Shown here: positions 1 through 5,231 of the stretch, in pieces
Layout of the letters: every line of letters starts with the position of its first letter
Numbering within the stretch: the stretch's first letter is position 1
DNA from: Thermococcus sp.
Lineage (GTDB): Archaea > Methanobacteriota_B > Thermococci > Thermococcales > Thermococcaceae
DNA length: 10,461 nt
Direction of reading: 5' to 3'
Assembly: GCF_027066465.1 (NCBI RefSeq)
Contig: NZ_JAMONU010000107.1
Coordinates: forward strand, 1 to 10,461
Notes under the pieces: generated by a model
Database searches by the model: none
What the model saw: the letters and a program-made list of their open reading frames with translations, nothing else
What the model was told of the DNA's origin: nothing
Made by a program: the position numbers and the translations under genes

Positions 1-744
1 TGAGACTGGGGCGGCTATCGGCGAGCCGACGAGCGAAACTGAGTACACGAAGAGGTACTGGCCGAGTATCAAGCCGAGAACGGCGGCACCAACGAGAACG
101 AGGGCTTCTTTTCTGCTTATCCCTCTCACCTCTTTCCCGTATCTTGGGAGGAAGACCGAGACCCCGAGGGCAGCGAAGACCATCCTAACTCCTGCCAGCT
201 GGAGCGATGGTATGCTACTCGTTAGATAGTCCATTATCGTTATGGCGATGCTCCATGAAATTGGGGCCACAAAAGCGAATATGAAGCCGAGTCTGTCGGC
301 GTGCTCCTCTTCCTCGGCCCTCTTGACGATTATTATCGCCAGAACGACGAGAACAGCTCCGATGATTACGTGGGGCTTAACAGTTCTGCCGAGGAAGAGT
401 ATCGCCCACAGGATTGCCCAGAGCGGGTACGTTGAGGTTATGGGCACGGTCCTCGAGACGCCCATTCTCTTGAGGGCGTTGAAGTAGAAGTAATCACCGA
501 TGACGAAGCCGAACTGGGCGGATATGAAGGCTAAGATGAGCAACCTGAGAGGCAGTTTGAAGACGCTTAAATTCCCTGTGAGGGCAAAGATTATGAGAAA
601 GAGCGTTGAGGCAACGTAAAGTCTGAATATGTTGGCGCCGATGGGAGAGAGCCTTCTGAGACCCACCCTTATCAGTATCGTCGAGGACGCCCAGGAGAAG
701 GCCGATGCGAGCGCCGCCGTTGTTCCCAGGATTAGTGTTTGCAT
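1..744 (-). CDS. EamA/DMT-superfamily transporter (partial, C-terminus beyond the left edge)
   Basis: I translated the minus strand from the ATG at 744. It stays open for 248 codons to the window edge, so the C-terminus is missing. The protein is almost all hydrophobic helices, with an N-terminal EamA unit (about residues 1-135), a short charged cytoplasmic stretch KRAEEEEHADR near residue 138, and a second EamA unit that is cut off. Family hallmarks include SAFSWASSTILIR near the N-terminus, a VPITSTYPLWA-type segment, and GSPIAAPVS at the edge. Members of this family have about 10 membrane helices and export or import small metabolites; the substrate cannot be read from sequence. No Shine-Dalgarno motif precedes the ATG. 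A TATA-like element lies about 26 bp upstream, so the mRNA may be leaderless. An in-frame GTG at 765 is possible but lies next to the TATA element and is less likely. The family call is firm and the substrate is unknown. Confidence 0.9.
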   Translation of the reverse strand, partial: MQTLILGTTAALASAFSWASSTILIRVGLRRLSPIGANIFRLYVASTLFLIIFALTGNLSVFKLPLRLLILAFISAQFGFVIGDYFYFNALKRMGVSRTVPITSTYPLWAILWAILFLGRTVKPHVIIGAVLVVLAIIIVKRAEEEEHADRLGFIFAFVAPISWSIAITIMDYLTSSIPSLQLAGVRMVFAALGVSVFLPRYGKEVRGISRKEALVLVGAAVLGLILGQYLFVYSVSLVGSPIAAPVS

Positions 745-763
745 GTGTTCGACTGTTGCGCTC

Positions 764-777
764 ACTTTAAAAAATTA
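764..777 (-). promoter_or_regulatory. TATA-like promoter of the EamA transporter, possibly also the UbiA terminator T-run
   Basis: The minus strand reads TAATTTTTTAAAGT in the 45-bp gap between the UbiA stop and the transporter ATG. The TTTAAA core is centred near 769, which predicts transcription start near 743-745, at the ATG itself (744). The same six-T run could end the UbiA transcript, because archaeal terminators are commonly T-rich. Which role it plays cannot be settled from sequence. Confidence 0.4.
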
Positions 778-789
778 GCGTTTTAACGT

Positions 790-1692
790 TTAGATGTTGG
801 TAACAAGAACTGCGAGCGGCGTCGTGTAAAACCATTCCCCGTCCACCCACACGTCAAGGAGTTTCCCCGGGTTGGTTCTGCTGGTGAAGTACAGTATGTA
901 GACGTATCCATTGAGTATTGAAAACAGGAGCACCGGAATGTACCTATCAAAATACCCCAGCATGAACGCCGTCAGGAGCCACGCGAGGAGGGTTGTGTTG
1001 AGGGCCAGAAGGAGTTTTCTCGTTTTTCTAACACCGAGCTTGACGGGTATAGTCCTTATACCGCTCAGCCGGTCGCCCTCTATGTCCCTCACGTCGAAGA
1101 GTATCGTGTTGATAATGCTCTTCATGAAAAAGTAGTAGTAAACGAGAGCGACGGCACTCAGAGGGGCTTCTGTGGTGAGGTAGGGCAGAAACGCCGTTCC
1201 GTTTGCCCAGGTTAGGGCTATGATGATGTTCTTAACGCCCGTTATATCCTTCAGTCTTGGAAGGCTGGGGGACAGCCTGACACTGTAGAGAACCCCAGTA
1301 ATAACGGGAAACAGCATCACGAGAACGGCCCAGGGACTCGTTGCGATGCTTAAGATTATTGCCGCTACGAACGAGACCCCGATGGAATACTTCAGGATTC
1401 CGTAGAACCTTCTAACGTATCGAACGCGCTCGGGATTGTTTATCTCGTCCTCTTTGAAGTCCGTTAGCTTGTTGAGGTTGTACACACTGAATATCAGAAG
1501 GAACGTTGCCAGCAGAAGGTTTATCCTCGGGGAGGCCCCGTAAAGCAGGAACGCAAGGTAGAGCTTTAGAACCCCGCTGGCGGCGAGGAAAATGGAAGTG
1601 GAAATCAGAAACGAAAGCAGTCCTTCGGCTACCCTAACGCTGGCTTCCGCGAAGTTCAATCTTCGAACCGAACTAAGTTCATTCAGAGACAC
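790..1692 (-). CDS. UbiA-family prenyltransferase, integral membrane
   Basis: The protein has 300 residues, about the family length, with roughly eight to nine hydrophobic helices. Both Mg-diphosphate-binding Asp motifs are present: an N74-x3-D78-x3-D82 version of motif 1 (NKLTDFKED) and D200-x2-D203-x3-D207 in motif 2 (DVRDIEGD), followed by the typical GIRTIPVKLG. Enzymes of this family move a polyprenyl group from its diphosphate onto an acceptor in the membrane. In archaea this includes digeranylgeranylglyceryl-phosphate synthesis in ether lipids, but many paralogues act on quinones or unknown acceptors, so I do not assign a substrate. The start is GTG at 1692, preceded by GGGAG six bases upstream; an ATG at 1705 is out of frame. 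It lies 24 bp downstream of the FilR1-type regulator on the same strand and probably shares its transcript. Confidence 0.88.
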   Translation of the reverse strand: MSLNELSSVRRLNFAEASVRVAEGLLSFLISTSIFLAASGVLKLYLAFLLYGASPRINLLLATFLLIFSVYNLNKLTDFKEDEINNPERVRYVRRFYGILKYSIGVSFVAAIILSIATSPWAVLVMLFPVITGVLYSVRLSPSLPRLKDITGVKNIIIALTWANGTAFLPYLTTEAPLSAVALVYYYFFMKSIINTILFDVRDIEGDRLSGIRTIPVKLGVRKTRKLLLALNTTLLAWLLTAFMLGYFDRYIPVLLFSILNGYVYILYFTSRTNPGKLLDVWVDGEWFYTTPLAVLVTNI

Positions 1693-1716
1693 CTCTATCT
1701 CCCATAATTACATATA

Positions 1717-2511
1717 TCATAGGACTCTTTTAGCATTTTTCTTGTAGTGTTCAAAAAGTTCTATTCCCCACCTTTTAGCGCGTTCAGTTGTTGCGATAAT
1801 ATCGCTCGTCATGTCGTAGGTTCCGTTTGGAAAGAACAGGCCAAGGGACAGGAAGTTATTGGTTACGGTGAAGGCAACCTTTGGATTTTCCTCAATTATG
1901 TACAGCCTGACGTTGGGGGCCTCCTTGACAAGCCCCACCACCTCGGGTTCGGACATCTCGATGAGCTTTTCGTAGACCTTTGGAGTCGTTATTATTTCAA
2001 TATCAACCCCCTTCTCAAGGGCAAGGGACATGAACTCCCGGGGGTAATCCGTAAAGAGAATCGGGGATACGCCTTTAACCCACTCGGAAGTTTTGAGGAG
2101 CTCCATAAACACTTGGTGTGGCGGCCTCAGGGACTCAGGCGTGACCCGGTGAATCTTTGCCCCCTTAAGGTCGCCAATCCTGAGAAGGAGCGGTTCGGGA
2201 ATTCCGCTTAAATCGTGGGCCAACCAGAAGTCTTCAAAACTTTTTATCACCTCAAGCGCATCAATCATGCTCCTTATTTGACCCGACACAAGCAGGCCAA
2301 GGTTTGTAAGGTAATACTTCTTTGTCTCCGGGTCTTGGGTTATGAGCTTTTCTTCCATCAGGTCGCTTAGGGCGTGGGATATCGTAGACTTGGTTGAACC
2401 GACTTCCTCGTGGATTTCACCAAGAGTCTTCGGCCTCTCTGAAATAGCGAGGAGCACCCTGTAGCGGACGTTTGAAGTCAAAATCATTTTGAGGACGTTG
2501 TCCGTGTTCAT
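1717..2511 (-). CDS. FilR1-type (DUF1724) winged-helix transcriptional regulator
   Basis: The N-terminal part (about residues 5-75) is a winged helix-turn-helix: a YRVLLAISERPKTLGEIHEEVG helix pair, a recognition helix around STKSTISHALSDLMEEKLI, and a wing PETKKYYLTNLG. The rest carries the FilR1/DUF1724 effector region, recognised by WLAHDLSGIPEPLLLRIGDL and the later PREFMSLALEKGVDIEIITT and FLSLGLFFPNGTYD segments. This family is common in euryarchaea; its ligands are mostly unknown. I chose the ATG at 2511 (264 aa) because GGTGAG lies seven bases before it. The ATG at 2526, which adds MVSII, has no ribosome binding site but would fit a leaderless mRNA. The divergent neighbour is a RecA-like protein and the downstream gene is a UbiA prenyltransferase. 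The tandem repeats at 2566-2619 are a plausible binding site for it. Confidence 0.85.
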   Translation of the reverse strand: MNTDNVLKMILTSNVRYRVLLAISERPKTLGEIHEEVGSTKSTISHALSDLMEEKLITQDPETKKYYLTNLGLLVSGQIRSMIDALEVIKSFEDFWLAHDLSGIPEPLLLRIGDLKGAKIHRVTPESLRPPHQVFMELLKTSEWVKGVSPILFTDYPREFMSLALEKGVDIEIITTPKVYEKLIEMSEPEVVGLVKEAPNVRLYIIEENPKVAFTVTNNFLSLGLFFPNGTYDMTSDIIATTERAKRWGIELFEHYKKNAKRVL

Positions 2512-2542
2512 GATTATACTCACCATTTTTCTTTGTTTGCGG

Positions 2543-2556
2543 GTTTTTAATAAAGT
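2543..2556 (-). promoter_or_regulatory. TATA-like promoter of the FilR1-type regulator
   Basis: The minus strand reads ACTTTATTAAAAAC, an A/T core centred near 2550. Start is predicted near 2524, between the two candidate start codons (2526 and 2511). A start a few bases downstream of 2526 would give a short leader with GGTGAG and select the ATG at 2511. Confidence 0.45.
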
Positions 2557-2565
2557 TTTTTATCA

Positions 2566-2619
2566 AGTCAACTTTTGTTCTGAAAGAGCAATTTTGTTAT
2601 TATAGAGCAAAAAAGTTAT
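2566..2619. repeat. Three tandem 16-bp direct repeats with 19-bp spacing, candidate operator
   Basis: Plus-strand copies begin at 2566, 2585 and 2604. The last two read AGAGCAATTTTGTTAT and AGAGCAAAAAAGTTAT, identical at 12 of 16 positions and differing only in the central four bases. The first, AGTCAACTTTTGTTCT, matches the second at 11 of 16. The third copy runs into the TATA box of the plus-strand gene, so a protein bound there could block TBP/TFB. The location between a winged-helix regulator and its divergent neighbour fits an operator. The region is A/T-rich, so chance similarity remains possible, especially for the first copy. Confidence 0.5.
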
Positions 2620-2624
2620 ATACC
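2609..2624 (+). promoter_or_regulatory. BRE/TATA promoter of the RecA-like gene
   Basis: A purine-rich AAAAAAG precedes TTATATAC, a good archaeal BRE plus TATA arrangement centred near 2619. The predicted transcription start near 2645 coincides with the GTG candidate start, which suggests a leaderless or nearly leaderless mRNA. Confidence 0.6.
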
Positions 2625-2644
2625 CCTCAGGATGACTAAAAACT

Positions 2645-3382
2645 GTGGAACCCATGGAGCTGGTGACATCCGGGCTACCCAGGGTTGATGAGGCAATCGG
2701 GGGAGGCATTGTAAAGGGCTCCAACGTGCTGGTAATCTACGACTCCTTCTCAACTGGGTGGAACCTGCCGTTTAGGGTGCTTGAGCGTAAGATAACCGAG
2801 GGGTTCTTTGGCGTTATAATAAACTACAACCTTCCCCTTCCAAGGTTAATACTGAGGGCCAAATCCGTCGGTCTCGATATAGAAAAAGAAGGGGAGAACG
2901 GCAACGTTGTTGTTATAGACGTTTTTGGCTCCAAGTACAACTTTCGCTATCCGAGGGACTATGTCTACCTGATTGAGGGTTTCAACCCGGAAACTTATAT
3001 CCCCAAGCTCGAGCACATTTACGGGGATATTTTCAGGAGGGCAAAAGGCAGGGACGTTGTGGATTTCGTGTTTTCACTTGATGGTATGGCATTTGAACTC
3101 GGTGAGGAACGGAGCATTAGGATTGTGAAGCTCCTCCTTTCAAACCGCATAATCAACGGCCAGCATGCGTTTTCGATGTACCTGCTCAACAAAGACCGGG
3201 TCTCCAAAAGGTTCCTCTCCTGGAACATTGAGTTCAGCGACTACGTCCTCGAGTTCATGAGCAGAAGGGAGGACCACATTGTAGTCGAGCAGATGTACGT
3301 CTTTAAGACGCCCTTCTATGGGTTTGAGCCAAAGGTTTATCAATACCGGCCGAACAACATAAGTGAGGCGCACTATAGATGA
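2645..3382 (+). CDS. RecA/KaiC-superfamily protein with degenerate Walker A (predicted non-hydrolysing)
   Basis: The protein has 245 residues. The N-terminus follows the KaiC/RadA-like pattern: VTSGLPRVDEAIGGGIVKGSNVLV (residues 7-30) matches the family's TG-x-LDELLGGGI-x-G-x-x-x-L-I signature. The P-loop that should follow is broken: residues 33-40 read DSFSTGWN, where the Lys-Thr/Ser of GxGK[T/S] is replaced by Trp-Asn. A Walker B-like strand is seen at about residues 137-147 (RDVVDFVFSLD). The C-terminus is shorter than a full KaiC domain. I infer a RecA fold that senses or scaffolds without ordinary ATP hydrolysis; the function is unknown. The start is uncertain: GTG at 2645, at the predicted transcription start, or ATG at 2654, neither with a strong ribosome binding site. 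Divergent from the FilR1-type regulator. Its stop codon lies within the C box of a downstream C/D RNA. Confidence 0.75.
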   Translation: MEPMELVTSGLPRVDEAIGGGIVKGSNVLVIYDSFSTGWNLPFRVLERKITEGFFGVIINYNLPLPRLILRAKSVGLDIEKEGENGNVVVIDVFGSKYNFRYPRDYVYLIEGFNPETYIPKLEHIYGDIFRRAKGRDVVDFVFSLDGMAFELGEERSIRIVKLLLSNRIINGQHAFSMYLLNKDRVSKRFLSWNIEFSDYVLEFMSRREDHIVVEQMYVFKTPFYGFEPKVYQYRPNNISEAHYR

Positions 3383-3432
3383 TGACCTCGGCAGTGCTGA
3401 TGAAAAGATGATGACGATCTTGAGTGCTGAGA
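3377..3432 (+). ncRNA. Box C/D guide sRNA, D guide predicted to target wobble C34 of tRNA-Leu(CAA)
   Basis: All four boxes are present in order and with archaeal spacing: C box ATGATGA at 3379-3385, an 11-nt guide at 3386-3396, D' box CTGA at 3397-3400, a 7-nt spacer, C' box ATGATGA at 3408-3414, a 12-nt guide at 3415-3426, and D box CTGA at 3427-3430. Such RNAs bind L7Ae, Nop5 and fibrillarin and place a 2'-O-methyl on the nucleotide paired five positions upstream of D or D'. The D guide CGATCTTGAGTG contains the complement of ACUCAAGAUC, which fits positions 31-40 of a tRNA-Leu(CAA) anticodon arm; the rule then selects C34. The D' guide CCTCGGCAGTG would select the G in CACUGCCGAGG; its target is less clear. 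The first three bases of the stop codon context of the upstream gene (TGA, 3380-3382) form part of the C box. A weak internal TATA-like TTTATCAA at 3336-3343 could drive it; otherwise it is processed from the upstream mRNA. The exact ends are estimated. Confidence 0.88.
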
Positions 3433-3443
3433 TAAAGAAAAGG

Positions 3444-5111
3444 TCAGCGGAGGATAATGTTGAGCTTCCTGAGGTTTATTGCCACCCCGTATTCCCTTGA
3501 GACGTCCCTTATGATGCGCCGTATGGTTTCTGTTATGTCCCTCTTTATCTTCTCGTCTGAAACACCAGAGTACGCCCCGAAGAGACCCCCCACGTTCTCC
3601 TTGGCAAAGCTCGCCTCGACGTCAACGTAAACCGTTGCACCCACGACCTCGTGGTTCATCTTGAGCCACTTGAAGGTAACCCTTGGAATCAGCTTAAGCT
3701 CCGCGTGTATCCTGTTCTTGAGCGTCTCGATTGCCGGCTCGACGCGGCTCTTCAGTAGGGTCTGCTCGGCCTCTTTCTTCTTCTCCTCGGTGAACACGGC
3801 GAGTTCATCGATGCCGGCTTCCTTCAAAAGCTTCTCAACTTCCTTTTCGAGTAGCTCCTTCTTCGCGAGTATCTCGGCCGCTTTGCTCGAAGTTACCATC
3901 GGTTTAGAGGGCGGCGTAACTGCCGTGGGCTTTTCGACCATCTCAACCTCAACGTTGCGGACTGAGATGTACCTGCCGATGCTCCTTCCGAGTTCCCTTG
4001 CGTGTCTTGTGAGGATTGTCCGTATTGTCCTCTCCGTAGTCGCCCTGTCAAAGTCGCTCTCAACCGCCACCGCAAGGTTTACCTCGAACTCCTGTCTGCC
4101 CCTAACGTCGAAGTACGCCCTTGTTACCCTTATTCCTGCCCCTTCTATGTCGCCGATGACGGTTTTGGCGAAGTTGCTGAAGTAGGGCCACACATCCTCG
4201 AGAACCGCGAGCTTAATCCTTCCGTCTTTTGTGACGTCCCCTTCTTTCTTTTTCTCTCTGTCAACTATCTCCTGCGGTTTGACTTCTTCTCCGTTTATCA
4301 CTACGCTTATGTCCCTGAGGATTGGTTTGACTTCCGCCTCCCTGAGGAGTATTGGGGCATGCTTGCTGACAATGTGGAAGACCCTTTTCTCCGCAATCTC
4401 AATTTCCCTTCTGTTCTCGCTCTCCGAGCTTCCGTAAACGCGAACGTTAAGGTAAACGACTCCCTCTCCGACGTTTGCGTCGAATTCAATCCTGTTGATT
4501 TTAAGGCCCTTAATCCTCTGGGATTCATTTATGATGTTCTCGGCGTACTTCTGAAACGCGCTTTCCGGAAGTGTTCCACCGGTAAAGTTCACAACGACCT
4601 CCGGTTTACCGGAAGTCTGAGGTTTTTGAGGTGCCGGCCTGGGTGCTGGCTTTGGCACGGGTTTAGGTTCGGGTGGTGCTTTCGTTTCTGTTCTCTCAAC
4701 TTTCTTCCCCTCTTCAATAGCCAGCGTTTCTCCTCCTAGTAGCTCTTCCAAGGGCGTCTTTGGTGTCTCGGAATAAGCATCGAGGTTCTCGGCGACTGAC
4801 ATCTTTAGCTCTATTTCATCAAGGGAGAACACGTCAACTACCATTGGTTTGCCAATGAACCTCTTAAATATCTCTATGGCCTCGCTACCGCGGACTTCAG
4901 TTTTGCTGTCTATCAGCAGGCATTCGGCGGCGAGCACCTTTGACCTGTCTATTAGAACCGTTATGTAATATTTTTCCTTGGAGTCTTTGGCGAAGATTTT
5001 AAGAAACGCCCCTTTACCCTGCGAGAGTGCCTTTGAAATGAGGTCTAACAGCTCTCTGGAGGATGTAACCACAGCGTTTTCGGTGAGGGGAGGCTTGTCC
5101 GGTAATTGCAT
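3444..5111 (-). CDS. Conserved archaeal multidomain protein with three alpha/beta repeats (DUF2226-like N-terminus)
   Basis: This 555-aa soluble protein has no signal peptide or membrane segment. Residues 1-115 form an N-terminal alpha/beta domain that resembles archaeal DUF2226 proteins; I hold that name with moderate confidence. A Pro/Lys linker follows at about 145-169 (KPVPKPAPRPAPQKP). Three units of similar layout then follow, at roughly 185-273, 304-392 and 455-555. Each has a helix, paired beta strands (IEFDANVGEGVVYLNVRVY; AYFDVRGRQEFEVNLAVAV; LKMNHEVVGATVYVDVEAS), a charged helix ending near HAPILL, HARELG or VSREYG, and a closing strand (SVVI, VEVEMV, LNIIL). A Glu/Lys-rich, probably coiled segment lies at 408-452. 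There is no catalytic motif I can name. The ATG at 5111 has GGTGAT at 5117-5122, five bases upstream. It is divergent from the TrkA-N/DHH gene and monocistronic. Function unknown. Confidence 0.8.
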   Translation of the reverse strand: MQLPDKPPLTENAVVTSSRELLDLISKALSQGKGAFLKIFAKDSKEKYYITVLIDRSKVLAAECLLIDSKTEVRGSEAIEIFKRFIGKPMVVDVFSLDEIELKMSVAENLDAYSETPKTPLEELLGGETLAIEEGKKVERTETKAPPEPKPVPKPAPRPAPQKPQTSGKPEVVVNFTGGTLPESAFQKYAENIINESQRIKGLKINRIEFDANVGEGVVYLNVRVYGSSESENRREIEIAEKRVFHIVSKHAPILLREAEVKPILRDISVVINGEEVKPQEIVDREKKKEGDVTKDGRIKLAVLEDVWPYFSNFAKTVIGDIEGAGIRVTRAYFDVRGRQEFEVNLAVAVESDFDRATTERTIRTILTRHARELGRSIGRYISVRNVEVEMVEKPTAVTPPSKPMVTSSKAAEILAKKELLEKEVEKLLKEAGIDELAVFTEEKKKEAEQTLLKSRVEPAIETLKNRIHAELKLIPRVTFKWLKMNHEVVGATVYVDVEASFAKENVGGLFGAYSGVSDEKIKRDITETIRRIIRDVSREYGVAINLRKLNIILR

Positions 5112-5178
5112 TCCGCATCACCATTAGCTATATATATCCCTCCACGCTAAGAATTCAGCGGACAAGTTCGGCATGTTA

Positions 5179-5190
5179 GTATATTAAAGC
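5179..5190 (-). promoter_or_regulatory. TATA-like promoter of the 555-aa protein gene
   Basis: The minus strand reads GCTTTAATATAC, centred near 5184, which predicts a start near 5158 and a leader of about 46 nt. A second A/T element, ATATATATAGC at about 5128-5138, is too close to the ATG at 5111 unless the mRNA is leaderless, and the good GGTGAT site argues against that. Confidence 0.4.
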
Positions 5191-5202
5191 CTGTATTTAA
5201 AC
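5191..5202 (+). promoter_or_regulatory. TATA box of the TrkA-N/DHH gene
   Basis: TATTTAAA at 5194-5201 predicts a start near 5220-5225, giving a very short leader with GGTGAT (5222-5227) before the ATG at 5232. It lies next to the oppositely directed element at 5179-5190, so the two promoters of this divergent pair nearly abut. Confidence 0.5.
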
Positions 5203-5231
5203 ATTATTGTGCAGAAATCCGGGTGATAGTT

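Noticed and set aside
242..487. An 81-codon plus-strand open frame
   Set aside because: It is antisense to the clearly recognised EamA transporter reading frame, which runs unbroken from 744 to the window edge.
4002..4739. A 245-codon plus-strand open frame inside the 555-aa protein gene
   Set aside because: It lies entirely antisense to a gene with a good start site and coherent protein features. Its own translation is Cys-, Phe- and Tyr-rich without family signature, and no ribosome binding site precedes it.
5128..5138. ATATATATAG-like element as the promoter of the 555-aa protein gene
   Set aside because: It would place the transcription start inside or at the start codon (5111), which conflicts with the good GGTGAT ribosome binding site at 5117-5122. 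The element at 5179-5190 fits better.
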